A stretch of DNA of 64,000 bases from NCBI GenBank assembly GCA_963682055.1, contig OY821750.1:28404402-28468401 (forward strand), read 5' to 3'. The notes below the pieces were generated by a model. The model was not told the origin of the DNA, did no database searches, and was given only the letters and a program-made list of their open reading frames with translations. The translations under genes were made by a program, and so were the position numbers. The DNA is from Primula veris (taxonomy: Eukaryota > Streptophyta > Magnoliopsida > Ericales > Primulaceae). Of this stretch, positions 46,909 to 58,581 are shown piece after piece; positions within the stretch are counted from its first letter, which is position 1; each line of letters opens with the position of its first letter.

Positions 46909-49399
46909 AGGTTATATGAGCTTTATATAGCCAGTGAGGCAGTAATGCACAACTTAGTATTGAAATTAAAACATTTTCATTTAAAATAAAAAGGAATTAT
47001 GTTTATCACTTGTGGTAAAGTATAAAAGCACAAAATAAATTATGCTAGCTAAATACCATTATTATAAACAAATAGGCAGTCAAATTCATCTTAGCAACCT
47101 TCAAATGGAAAGCACCACACTTCCTCAAACTAACCGTCAACACGTCATATGTTATTCGAATTCATAGTTTTTTCTGTGAACGAATTACTGAAAAAATAAC
47201 GTAGACAATACATAAATGAGACCACCGACGTCAAATATTGCAAATGGTGATCGAAATATTCTTAACGTCTAAGGGAGATAACCGTGTTTCTTTTTAGCGT
47301 ATTTCCGCTCCGAATAGAGCCCGGAAATCATTATATGCTTTACGGAGTGTAAAATAAAATAAAATAAAATAAAACTGCACTTATCTTTGATTAACTATAG
47401 AAATCACATGATATACAAATTTCATATTTATAACACCACTTAAAAATCTTGAACTAATTATAAACAAATAAATTCAGCAAAGTATTATCTCTCTCTCTCT
47501 ACAGTCTACAGTACGGTTTAAAAGCTCTTAACATTTTTTATATTTTTTTTATTTAAATAATCACTTGACTTGTTTCCTTTCCTTTTTTTTAATTACTTTT
47601 AATGTTTTATAATCTTTTTAATTAGAACAAAATTCTCATGGGCTTGTTTTTAGACTTATTCTAGGAGTACATATTTTTCACTTGTGCAATATTACACAAA
47701 GTTTATTTATCTGGATAATTGAATTTATGACTATGTTTATGCACACCAAGTGTTTGTATTATTTTCTCAACACTATAATGATGGAAATTATATAATACCT
47801 TTTTTCCTTTCTATGTATTGAATTCTAATAAGAGAAATTGTATGGGTTTGTTAGGCTTGTTCAGTTGTTATACACATTTTGATATTATATATATATATAT
47901 ATACTGAATTCATATGTTTAGGTTATTTTGTTTTGAAATGTTAGGTAAATGGGTTCAAGTCCATGTTTTATGCACACCAACAGCTTATACAAAATTCGCA
48001 ATACGATTGTTTTCGTAGTTTTTGATCTGATAATTTATTGTGCTTTTTAATGTATTTGTTTCGAATAAGAAATCCCCTATGCGTTCGTTCCTAGATATAC
48101 ATTACCAGCTTTGACAAATGCACAGTCTCAGACGATTTATTCATTTGCGTTACTCATTTGTGAATTTTCGGATTACTGGATTGAGGTCTATGTTTATGCA
48201 AACAAAGTGCTTGTAAAATTTTCCCAATATGCACTAACATTGTCGTAGCTTATGCGTCTTCATTTTCTTTTTGCCAACCTAAATAGAAATGTAGCATTTT
48301 TGTTTTCAGTGGCGCGACCAGTATCTGCTTTGGGAGGGTTTGAGATTCATATGATATGAGGAACTTTTTTTAGGGGGACTAGACTGAAATTGTTGGAGGA
48401 TTTTGGTCCTTTACAAATAAAACTTAACCCTTTTGCATTGCAACTCACAACGTAGTTCTTTACGGATTCTTTTTTGACTTTAAAGAAAAGGTTGTATTGC
48501 ATTTGATGCAACTATAAGACTGATTCTGTTTTTATTTTCTATACTGAAAGAAAAGCTAAATTAAAGATCCATGAACTTAGTTTACCCCCGTCTCAAATAA
48601 TCCAACTTATCTGGTTAAAGTCTGCATGTGAATAATTACTAAGGATTGAGAATGGAGTTTGAGTTTCTTTTATTCTACAGTGGTGATTATCATAATGTAT
48701 GCTAAATGCTTCGATGGTATAACAAGGCTAAGACTTGAGGGTGATTCTATAACCCTCTTGCTTTTAAGTCTTTTGCTTGCCAACTAGAGACAGTATAGAG
48801 GACATGGTAATGATTTAAGACGTTGCTAAACCACTCAAAGTTCAATGCTTTTCTTTCTCATTTGTGGAAGTTTTTTCTAGTGATAGTTTTTTTAACATGT
48901 TTATAACAAGATCTAGTAGTCTGTTAATATTTTCGACTTGCCAGCTGATTTCCTTATTTGGGTAAATTTTAGCATTACCTTTTCTTGTTAGAGAGCTTGT
49001 TTGGTTACTACTTGTAAAAACTTGTTAGTTTTCTGTTAATAAGTTATGGGACATGTGATTGCTTTCTCCGAAACTGACCTTTGGGGTTTTCGTCGTGAAG
49101 AGGCTTGAAGTTCAAAACTAATGAGATCAAGTTTTTAGGAGCCGCAGATAAGCCATCTTATTAAGCTATTATCTTAAAAGTTGCAGCAAAACAATAGGGT
49201 GTTTATGAAGGGAAAAGCTTCATTACAGTAATATGGAGTGATTTTAACTTTGATGATGGGTGATGTTTGTTGCTTTTACATTATCCAGAATTGCCGCAAA
49301 CCTCTTTCTTTACATTATCTTTTTCTTATCCACTTTGTTTTCAGATAAAATTGCAAGTACTTGTGCATACCCATAGGAATTGAAGCAGCTTCTATTGAC
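46909..49399. other. Intergenic and 5' region of the complex I subunit gene
   Basis: No ORF of note. A CTCTCTCT tract near 47487-47500 and a good acceptor TTTTCAG at about 49345, just upstream of the ATG, suggest that the next gene has a non-coding first exon and a leader intron somewhere in this stretch. A short (TA)n lies near 47890. Confidence 0.4.
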
Positions 49400-50786
49400 A
49401 TGGCTAGCTATTTATGGAAGAAATATGCAGATTACGTATACACAAAGTGGGAAAGAACGATTCTTTGGGATATGGTAGATCCATATAGGCGACCCAAGTC
49501 TTTCACCCCGTTGGTTACTATATATATCTGTGCTTTCTACACTGGGGTCATTGGATCAGCTCTGACAGAGCAATTTTATAAGGTAAGATATAAGTTATTT
49601 TATTCTTTGCATTTATGAATCAATTGTGTTATTTCAGAAAGTAAGTGTAGTTGTATGGTAACATACCCCAAGTTACGGTATCTAACTTCTGCACAAATAT
49701 GCACATATCATGTCCTCGCTCATAGATGAGTGCACTTTTGTAGGGACTGATTCTATTATTAGGTGAATTTGGTGTTCAGACACGATAAATATAAGCGAGT
49801 CCAGTAGAGTACCTTAATCCCCTAGTGTGATAGTTATCTTTCACCTTTGGTTATTTGTTGTTGCTATAGACACCAGTGGTGTCCCCCTATGTTTGATTGA
49901 TAGTTTACTTAGTTGGACACATTCCATCCTATCACCCGGAAGGAAACTCTATTCTTAATTTCTCACTTAAAAATGGCTTAGATATTGAAGTCTTTTAAGT
50001 TCTGAGATTCTTTCATGAAACGCAGCAAAACTTCCATGTGCAGGCAACCATAATAACAGATCAGGGGTCGTAGTTGATTAAAAAGGTCGTGGAACCATCG
50101 CTTTTAGATCCTCGGACCTTTCAAAAACCACTCAGATTTAGCCTTATTTGAGATCCTCTCTTGGGAGGATCATATAATTGAATCTGACAGATACATAAAT
50201 TTGTTTGATCAACTTTTTTCCAAATGCTAAGCTTAATACGAGGAAATACAATTAAATGCCACTCTCACACCACTCTCACACCACTCTTTTTCTTCTTAAT
50301 CACTACTGTAAGCGAGTCCAACATAGTGTAAGCATAAACCTTCAATATTTGTGTTTGACCAATGGTGGTAGGGTTGCCATGCCTACATTTTGTTATACAG
50401 TGTAAGCATGTAAACCTTCAAATTGACTTTTTATTCTATTTCGTTATTTTTATCACAGTTTAAGGAAATGTCAGACATTTTATAGCCCTATGTGGTTACA
50501 TTTGTTTCATGTCCCAAAAGTGTATCTTTAAAAACTTGGGAAATTCTCGTCAGATCTGTATCTAAGGTTTTCAGATTATTAACCAAATTCTTGAGGGAAA
50601 TTTTGGTGTTTTCCTCTTATTTAAATCATATATTTGTCGATTTGTAATATTGAGCAGGAGAAGTATTGGGAAGATCATCCTGGTGAAGCTGTGCCGTTGA
50701 TGAAGCCAAAATTCTACGGTGGCCCTTGGAGGGTTATTAGAGGTGAAGCTCTCGGCTCTCCACCACCTGACCAGGAAAATAAATGA
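49400..50786 (+). CDS. Small plant mitochondrial complex I accessory subunit (P1-like), two exons
   Basis: Exons 49400-49582 and 50658-50786 join in phase 0 across a GTAAGA/GAGCAG intron to give 103 residues. The protein starts MASYLWKKYADY and continues with YRRPKSFTPLVTIYICAFY, a single membrane-spanning stretch with following GVIGSALTEQ (about residues 37-58). It then has a soluble tail, EKYWEDHPGEAVPLMKPKFY followed by GGPWRVIRGE. From memory of plant proteomes this resembles the plant-specific complex I subunit called P1 (the At1g67350 type), an inner-membrane accessory subunit without catalytic residues. I am surer of the conserved gene structure than of the exact subunit name. No cleavable presequence is evident, which is usual for such small subunits. 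Confidence 0.75.
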
Positions 50787-51532
50787 GTGTACCTTGTTGC
50801 AGGTGTTTTTGTATTCTGTTCCTCCAGTGTCTTGTTGTTCAAAGATATTGTGAACATAACAGGTTTTGTTAGAAATATATGGCAAATAGTACAATCATGT
50901 CTTGAATCAGAATCCGTATTATATATCAATTTCAGAAATAGAGGGTGGTTCCTTATGTTATCCCAAACCTTGTAGGCACAAGTATAATCTATACAAAGTT
51001 AGATCCAGTTTCTTTTATACAAAAGTTCTCTAAAAAGGAGCAATTTGGAATATCTTTCAATTTTCATACGAAAACATCTCTAAAGAGGAAAATTTTAACC
51101 AGACCTACTAATCGAGCTAAGTACTCTAGTCTAAACAATCTTACTTGAACATGATTTGTTAAATAGGCTCGTCTATCTGTATTATTGGGTTCTCAAGAAT
51201 TAAGTACTCTAATTTCATGATTTAGATGATTTTGCGACAGTCTCAGAATTTGGGTTTGTCCTGATTTCATATTAAGTACTCTAATTAAGAAACAAACTTA
51301 ACTGGATTATTTTTTAAATGTGACTTAATTGGGTTGTTTTTGTTTCAATGTTTTTCCCTGTTTTAATTTAGCTTATGTTTATTTAGAAGGCAATACTGAT
51401 TCCTTTCATTTCTATGAACTATATTTGCATGATTATTATAGATTAATGACATGTGATCGTCATATCCAAAATAAACTCTTCCGATCAAATAATGAGCTTC
51501 TGATCATACCAAGTGAGATGCATGGAAGTTCA
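50787..51532. other. 3' flank of the complex I gene, intergenic
   Basis: Contains the probable 3' UTR. No other gene or repeat was recognised. Confidence 0.45.
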
Positions 51533-51648
51533 CCATTTCCTTTTTGTATAGATGCGCATGGTCTAGTTTACAATTTTCTTGTTTTCAACAATGATCTGAC
51601 CCAATTTTGATAAACTAGACCATGACTATCAATACAAAAAGGAAATGG
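51533..51648 (+). ncRNA. Possible small hairpin (miRNA-precursor-like or tiny MITE)
   Basis: Two arms of about 38 nt (51533-51570 and 51611-51648) pair with about four mismatches around a loop of about 40 nt. The 5' arm starts CCATTTCCTTTTTGTATAG and ends ATGGTCTAGTTTA. The size and near-complete pairing fit a plant miRNA-type fold-back, but a small transposon remnant would look the same. No expression evidence can be read from sequence. Confidence 0.35.
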
Positions 51649-52190
51649 CGAGGTTACAATTTTTTTTTTAAAAGAATCATTCAAGTTTGGATATGCAAGC
51701 ATGTGCCTAGGCGCATTTAGGCAGTAGACGGAACCGCTGTCTACTTAACTAATTTGTGCCTTTTACAATATTGATCCGGACCGATTTATACCATTTACAC
51801 AATTACACCCCCAGAATTGGGTTTCTCAAGCTTTATTATGAAATTTAGGTTTTGTCCATTTTTTGAACACTTGGTTGTCTATTTGTCTTTTACTCTTTTT
51901 CGTGTTAAAGTAGATCTGAGGATGGTTTTAGGCTGAGTGTATTTGAGGGGAAAGGTGCATGTGGAAAGAGATCCCAAATCATTTTTTGGGAAAAGACAGA
52001 AAAATCCCAAAAATGTGGAAGGAGAGTGATGAATGTATTTACATACATATATTCCATAGGAAAAGAACAAAAGCTCTTTGCATGTATACAATTGTATGAC
52101 ACATAAATGAGATGCGACAAAAATTAAAGTAATACTACCTAACCATTCAGGTAAATAAAGTTTTGTGTCAGTGTACATACTCAGCATATG
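51649..52190. other. Intergenic, no feature seen
   Basis: AT-rich with no supportable gene. The - strand open frames of 71-102 codons overlap each other and have no recognisable content. Confidence 0.45.
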
Positions 52191-52734
52191 TCAATTGGAT
52201 CGGGTCATTCAAAACTCTACCCGACTCGTATACAAAGTTGCATTTTACTCATTTGATCCGATTACCCGTTTTTTATAAATAAAAAAATTCATTTGAAAAA
52301 TAAACTTCATAAATGGAAAGATTTGGAAGAATTTTCTTTAAAAACTCATACGGTAAAAAAAAAATTATTTGATTTAGAAAGATAATATATAAATACTAAT
52401 GTGACATTAAATATACTTTCGTCTTAATTTAGTGATTTAAATTTTACATTTTTTTTTTAATGTTTTCATGTTTATTGAATTAATTTGGTCTCATTAATTT
52501 CGTCAATTAAAACATTGATATATGTAAAAATGTAATATAAATGTATATGATTGATATGATGATTTTTTTTCCGTAAATACTCTTATAAATAAAGATGATA
52601 AGATATTACTCATTAATTAACATGAATAAATTTCATTCACATTTATCATAAATATCGTTTCATTAATTAATAAATTAATTATATATAAAAAAAATTAATA
52701 AACTCACCGAAATGTATGTTATGTATTAATATAG
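52191..52734. repeat. Dispersed repeat, copy B
   Basis: Related to 19935-20283 with landmarks in the same order and orientation, e.g. TTCATTTGAAAAATAAAC, TTTGATTTAGAAAGATAATA and AATTTAGTGATTTAAATTTT. GGATCGGGTCATTC at its left end corresponds to TGGGTCGGGCCATTC in copy A. Confidence 0.7.
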
Positions 52735-53275
52735 GAGATGAAGTTTAATATATATGAGAGAAAGTGTTAAATTGCACTTTTTAATTTGTTTTTTTACCCA
52801 TTTAAACTATAGAAGATACAGCTTAATTTACATGAGAGGGGAGAGAGGGAGTTTTAAGTTGTATTTTTACCCATTTAAATGTATGTTACTCCCTCCGTTC
52901 CCATTTAATTGTCCACTAGGAAACAACGTGCAATTTTGACCGGCGTCGAAATGAATTTTTTTTAAATATAATCATAAAATTTAACATTTGAACTATACGA
53001 TCAACTTTTAAAAAATTTCATTTTAACAATTTTGATACAAGTTTTTAGCCGATCAAAATTACACATAGTTTCGTAGTTGATAATTAAATAGTAACGGAGG
53101 GAATATCTATTATTAGAATAAATAGTTTAATGTATATAAGAGATAGAGTGAGAGTGTGTTAAATGCACTTTTTTAAGTTGTATTTTTACTCATTTAAACT
53201 CAACCTGACCCGACACAAATAGAATTACATTTTTAGCCGACCTGCGATGGGTCAGGTCGGCTTGAAACATGAAGT
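52735..53275. repeat. Tandem repeat of about 75 bp split by a Stowaway insertion
   Basis: Three units near 52741, 52815 and 53120 share TTTAATATATATGAGAGA-like, GTTAAATTGCACTTTTTAA-like and GTATTTTTACCCATTTAAA words. The Stowaway MITE at 52889-53103 separates the second from the third. The array ends at ACCTGACCCGAC near 53215. Confidence 0.65.
52889..53103. mobile_element. Stowaway-type MITE
   Basis: Starts CTCCCTCCGTTCCC and ends GTAACGGAGGGAA, with TA at 52887-52888 and 53104-53105. The arms pair imperfectly. It is nested in the 75-bp tandem repeat, so it is younger than that array. Confidence 0.85.
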
Positions 53276-53459
53276 ACTATAAAGACGATGAAAAGATCAG
53301 AAGACTAGTTACTAGTGGAAACCAATGTCGGGCAACTTTATTACATTTTTCGTCATAGCAAATTATATTTTTTCATCAAAATGTTAATTATTTTGAATAC
53401 TACTATAGTTTTAATAATCGTAGGCATGAGGATTTCCGGTGATAATATGGTGTGATTGA

Positions 53460-54121
53460 TAGGGGTGGACTTTTTATACCGATTTGTATAAACCGACCGA
53501 TTTTTGAACTAAACCAAACAAATTGGTACCGAAAGTTCGGTATACCGACTTTTCGGTACGGTACAACCGAACCAAACTTTAAAAGTCGGTTCGGTTTCGG
53601 TATCCATTTCGTATGTTTGGTACAATACCGAACCGAACCGAACATTAAAATTATAAAATATATAGAAATGTACACATAGTTATAACTTACAAATAAATTG
53701 TCTTATAGTTTATTTTAATTTTTCTTACGACTTACTTTCCTATTTACGAAGTCAAATACAATAATTTCGTGTTTCTCCATTTTATTGTCTAATATTTTAA
53801 AAGAATTCTTATTTTATAAGTGTTTACTATTTTAATCAAATTCACAATAAATGTAGCAAATATAAGAATAGTTGTACACATTTTACTTTTTACAAACTTT
53901 TTTGCTATTTTATTGTTATAAATAATTATCTTTTAATAATAATAATGTTTCGGTATAAAACGGAAAACCGAACCGTACCAACCGAAAAAGTCGATGTACC
54001 GAACTTTCGGTATACCGACTTTTTCGGTTCGGTTATGGTATAATTTTTTTCAAACCGAACAAGTTCGGTTCGGTATTGGTATATGGTCAAAAAAGTCGGT
54101 ATCGTACCGAAGCCACCCCTA
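53460..54121. mobile_element. hAT MITE with GGTACCGAAC-type arrays
   Basis: This 662-bp element has TIRs TAGGGGTGG and CCACCCCTA. The flanks are GTGATTGA (53452-53459) and GTGATTGC (54122-54129), an 8-bp duplication with one change. Both ends carry many CGGTAC/GAACCGAAC words in opposite orientations, and the AT-rich core has none. The small ORFs at 53403-53679 read these repeats and are not genes. Confidence 0.88.
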
Positions 54122-54237
54122 GTGATTGCGGGTCATATGGTATGTCAATAATGTGATGTTTCCGAATCGTGTGATTGTGTCCCTTACGCAATTAGGTTGG
54201 GGGGCAGTACTAGAGTGTAGCAACCTCATAGCTTTGA

Positions 54238-54246
54238 TAAGTTTGA
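54238..54246. repeat. 9-bp target duplication, left of the MULE
   Basis: TAAGTTTGA is repeated exactly at 60545-60553. Nine-base duplications are the signature of Mutator-type transposition. Confidence 0.95.
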
Positions 54247-54500
54247 GAGTTTTTTGCCAAAATGGCACAGTGGGTCCAGTTTAATCCCAGAATGTGCTCT
54301 GTTTCTGTAATATTCCCAAAATGGTCTACTTTCGAAAAACGACCGATCGAAATGATAAAAACGACCGGTCGTTTTTATCATGAACTCTCTGGGAGTTTTT
54401 GGACCAAAAACGATCGGTCTTTTTGTCCAATTCGATCGGTCGTTTTTCAGACCAAAAACGATCGATCGTTTTGTACATTTCGATCGGTCGTTTTTGGTCT
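54247..54500 (+). repeat. Left TIR of the MULE, six dyad motifs
   Basis: It aligns over its whole length with the reverse complement of 60291-60544, including GCTCTGTTTCTGTAATATTC and the AAAATGGTCTACTTTCGAAA word. Motifs CGAYCGRTCG start at 54340, 54362, 54411, 54433, 54459 and 54481; the third lacks its last G. The TIR should also hold the transposase promoter. Confidence 0.93.
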
Positions 54501-54707
54501 GAATTACTTCCTATTTAAAAAAACTCATCTCATTTCCCAGACCACTCATCTCATTTCCCAGAGCACTGTGAAAATAAAAAAAACAGAGCTCTTAGATCAT
54601 TTTAGGGCAAATCTCAGATCTCTTCCAAAACAGGTAAAAGCTCAATATTTTGTGTTGTTGGAGTATTATTTGAGTAAAATTGATAGTTTTACCGTGTGGT
54701 TATCGAA

Positions 54708-57319
54708 ATGAAAAATCCTACAATTATGTGTTATTGGGGAGGTACGATAATGGAAACTATTAGCGAGTGGTTATCTTATGATATTTCTTATAAAAAAATT
54801 TTTAAGGTATCTAGAAACACGACATACGACCAATTTTTGGAAAAATTGTTTAAGGTACTTGATGTATCATCGACTTCAAATCGTTTGAGTTTAACATGTC
54901 GTTATCCATATCTGACTACACTTACTGAGTTTAAATATATGCGATTGGCTGTTGATGATAATGATTCGTTGGAAACCATGCTTGAGTTAATAGATGAAAA
55001 TGGAAGAACGTTTATAGAGTTATATGTTGAAATTGAGCAAGTTTACTCTTCTGATCAAGATTACGGGTTGTATTATAATATTCTTTCTACTAATGAAATC
55101 GGTACATCAAGTAGAACACCCATTCGACAAGAGCCAATGCCAGAGGTATATTCTGAGAACAACGAACCAGATTTGACACATTTGGATGCAGTGTGTAGAT
55201 TGGCAGATAATATTGGTTGGTCGATAGAACTTGGGGATGAACCAGAGGATGAAGATCCGGACGTCAATATTAGCGAAAACGAGTCTGACGATGACGAAGA
55301 AAATGTACAAGAAGTTGAGTACGAAGAATTATCATCTGAAATGGGCTTGTATATGGATGAGGATGAAAACGACCAATCAAGTGGGTCACAATTGCAGAAT
55401 AATACTATTCCCGATGAAATTCCTATGCATCAACCAATGTCAAGTTTGTTTAATGAACCGTTCGACACTCAAGAAAATTATAGTAGCCAGAGACGAAATT
55501 ATATGATGTATCCTGGATTTTGGGATCCTCAAGTTAATGATCCTTTTATTGGTCTTTTATTTAGGAATAAAGAAATGTTGAAAAAGGGAATAAAACTTTG
55601 GTCAATAAAACGTAACATCCATTTTTGCACTAAAAGTTCGAAGGCAAAATTTTGGGAAATTCGTTGTAAACTGGCCGAAACTCAACAATGCAAATGGAAA
55701 CTACGAGCTTCACTAAGAAAGAAACATGGATTTTTTGAAGTGTCGGTGTACAACGGTCCTCATACATGCATTCATGCCGAGCTTACAACTGATCATCCAC
55801 AGTTAGATTCCAATCTTGTTGCCCAAACCATTCGAAATGCCATCACAACTAATCCTATGATGAAGATTTCATTAGTTAAAGAGATTGTGAATGCCCGCTT
55901 TGAAATGTCAGTTTCATACAAAAAAGCTTATTTAGGTAAACAAAAAGCAATCGCAGAGATATTTGGTAATTGGGAAGACTCGTATAAGGTTTTACCTAAA
56001 TTTATGAAAGCGCTTCAAAAGTATAATAACGGTACCGTTGCTTCTTATGAGACCACGCCAGTTTACGATGTGGTAGGAAATCCAGTGGGTGAGGTATTGA
56101 ACAGATTTTTCTTCACATTTAAGGCCGTTATTGATGCATTTCAGTATTGTAGGCCAGTTATCTCTATTGATGCTACTCACTTATATGGGAAGTATAAAGG
56201 TAAGATTTTGTTGGCAATGGCATCGGATGCAGATAATCATGTTTTTCCCATTGGTTGTGCATTTGTTGCTGAGGAGAGTACAATTTCGTGGAGCTATTTT
56301 CTTTCTAACATTATGCGACATGTGATTAAAGAGCGAGTGAATATTTGTCTAATTTCGGATAGACATGCTGGTATTCTAAGTGCAGTGAGAGGAGTTTGGC
56401 GTGGTCAAGTTTTGTTCATCGATATTGTTCAAATCATTTTTTGGATAATTTTAAGAAAGCTTTCAAAGGAGATCCTGACTTACACAAGTTAGCGGAGAAC
56501 GCCATTTGGGAATTACAAGAAAGAAAATTGAAAAGAATTATGGAAGCAATAAAAGTCATGAATCCTCAAGCATATTAATGGTTGATAAAAGAGCCTGCGG
56601 AAAAATGGTCATATTTTCATGATAAAGGGAGGCGACATGGTAACATGACCACAAACATGACTGAAATTTTCAATAATGTTTTAAAAGCTGCTCGTAATTT
56701 ACCAATCACTGCTGCTGTGCAGCTTATTTTCTATAAGTTGGTACACTATTTTTGCGAGCGGAAAAAGATAGTAATCGGGATGAGAAACAGCGGCACAAGA
56801 TATGGTCCCAATATCCTTAAAATTTTAGAGAAACGTAGGTCGGACATTGGTCATACCAATGTTACTTTCGATTATGAAAGAGGGGTTTATTCCGTGTGTA
56901 CAAGTTCAAGAAATTCCAGGGGAGGCAATACTCAAGTTGTCGACTTTTCACTTTGACAATGCGATTGCGGTAAGTGGCAGAGTGATGGAATCCCTTGTTC
57001 ATATGTGTTTTCTGTATGCGCTGCAAACCGTCTTGATTGGGAAGCTTACATAGTAAAATATTACAGTCTTGAATCATACGAAGGTACGTACTCGGCGCAA
57101 TTTTGTCCTCTTCGGCATCAAGACTATTGGGATTCATGTGATAGATTATTTCTTCCGGATGTTACTCTTTTAAGAGAAAGGGGTCGTCCAAGATCTACTT
57201 GTATTCATAATGGTATGGATCAGTCGGAGAGACGAGCACTTATGAGATGTTCTAGTTGTCAAGGGCGAGGACATGATTGTCGTAAGTGTCCGTATCCAAT
57301 ACGTGGTCGACGATTATGA
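54708..57319 (+). pseudogene. MuDR-type MULE transposase, inactivated
   Basis: The first ATG of the frame is at 54708. Order: an N-terminal PB1-like region (to about residue 110), an acidic linker, the Mutator DNA-binding region (RNKEMLKKGIKLWSI...FWEIRCKLAETQQCKW), then the DDE core. Two catalytic Asp are visible, ISIDATHLYGKYKG (codon at 56169) and LISDRHAG (56358). A one-base frameshift follows near 56395-56415. After it, the +2 frame reads VHRYCSNHFLDNF, meets a TAA at 56576-56578 between AY and WLIKEP, reads MTEIFNN with the likely catalytic Glu (56663), and meets a TGA at 56954-56956. It then reads CDCGKWQSDGIPCSYV, a SWIM finger whose final His is Tyr, and ends with a CX2CX4HX4C knuckle (CSSCQGRGHDCRKC). 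The two stops and the frameshift prevent full-length protein. The frameshift alone could be a sequencing error, but the stops are less likely to be. Confidence 0.9.
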
Positions 57320-57654
57320 TTTTAGCTGTAGCTTCAAGGTCCCAATATGTATCTTGTACTAGTTTAATTTTCCGCTTGTAATTGTCTTTTTTAAGATGAA
57401 ATATCTATATTTATTCTCAGTGTTTTTTCATACTGTTTTTTGAGAAGATATACTGGTTTGTTAAGTATGAGAGTAAATAAATAAGTGCAATTAACATAAA
57501 GAGTAGAATGAACAACATAAATAAATAAGTGCAATTAACATAAATATATATATTTGATTGATTTTATATATATTTTAGTATTTTTATATATTTTTCTTGC
57601 CAAATCAGTGTCGAAAAGTGCAAAAAATTCTTTGTTATGTCTAAATGTTACAGT
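57320..57654. other. Transposase 3' flank inside the MULE
   Basis: AT-rich sequence with a repeated ATAAATAAGTGCAATTAACATAAA word (about 57475 and 57520). It is the probable 3' UTR of the transposase. Confidence 0.5.
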
Positions 57655-57868
57655 CGACCGATCGCTATGAAAAACGACCGATCGTTTTTACACAGACGAC
57701 CGGTCGTTTCTGTAAAACGATCGGTCGTTTTATATCTTGGCTCACTGGAAGAAATCTCATCTAAAACGATCGGTCGTTTTAGCTTTATGATCGATCATTT
57801 TTGCTAAGTGCTTACTGGAAGAATTTCGTTTTTGTAGATGATTGATCGTTTTTAGCTGTGAGCAGTCG
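57655..57868 (+). repeat. Internal dyad-motif array between the two MULE genes
   Basis: Perfect CGAYCGRTCG motifs start at 57655, 57675, 57697, 57718 and 57767, with degenerate ones at 57788, 57839 and about 57859. Spacings of 20-22 and 49-51 bp match those of the TIRs. A conserved spacer, CTCACTGGAAGAA or CTTACTGGAAGAA, lies in the long gaps, in the orientation of the left end. Confidence 0.88.
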
Positions 57869-58581
57869 TTTTTTGTGTTTCTGGGAATGTTTCGGTTTTC
57901 TCGACAAACTTCGAAACCTCGTAACTAATGCGTTTCAAATCCGATTGAGGTTCCGCTTGAACCATTGGCTTCGTAATTACGCATTCTATTATTTAGAACC
58001 TTTAACACACTCGATAAATGATTAGTACGCAAAACGAGTTTTTATCATGTTTTACAAATATTGTTATCATCAAAATGTGTAGATAACGTTTTGCTTAAAG
58101 AAGTATAACCGAAATGTGTAGATAACGTTTTACTTGGATAAAAGATTTCTTTGAAAAGAACCAAGTAAATGTCATAACATCCGATTTAAAACAAAGTATA
58201 ACAAAGCAAAACCGATAAAGGATAACGAAAGATCTATATGCAAGCGAAAAATCGGCCATAGTTTTGCCTAAAAAAAGGTCAATCGCCACAAATGAAAGAC
58301 ATATAAATAACCCAATCAACTAGCAATTTAAGCGCACTAAATGCAATATCATAAGATAAAAACGCATATTATGAAGCACATTCTCACAACGTCATAGATT
58401 ATAACAAGCATGTTTAAAAGCAACATAAACACAATTCATAATATAATCATGCTACTTATTACATCAAAAACAAACGAAGTTCGTAGAACGGGAAAGAAAT
58501 ACAATGAAACAAAAAGAGAGGTATTTCTCCCCCTTTGACATCATAAAAAAAAAACATGAAAATGAATAAAATGATATCCGC
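57869..58581. other. MULE interior, 3' flank of the second gene
   Basis: Non-coding. A short duplication, GAAATGTGTAGATAACGTTTT-like, occurs near 58073 and 58111. It probably holds the 3' UTR of the - strand gene. Confidence 0.5.

Noticed and set aside
51329..51610. 93-codon + strand open frame overlapping the small hairpin
   Set aside because: It overlaps the inverted repeat, has no homology that I recognise, and gives no splice or promoter evidence.
54262..54711. 149-codon open frame at the start of the MULE
   Set aside because: It lies in the left TIR and reads the dyad motifs; the transposase begins in its own frame at 54708.
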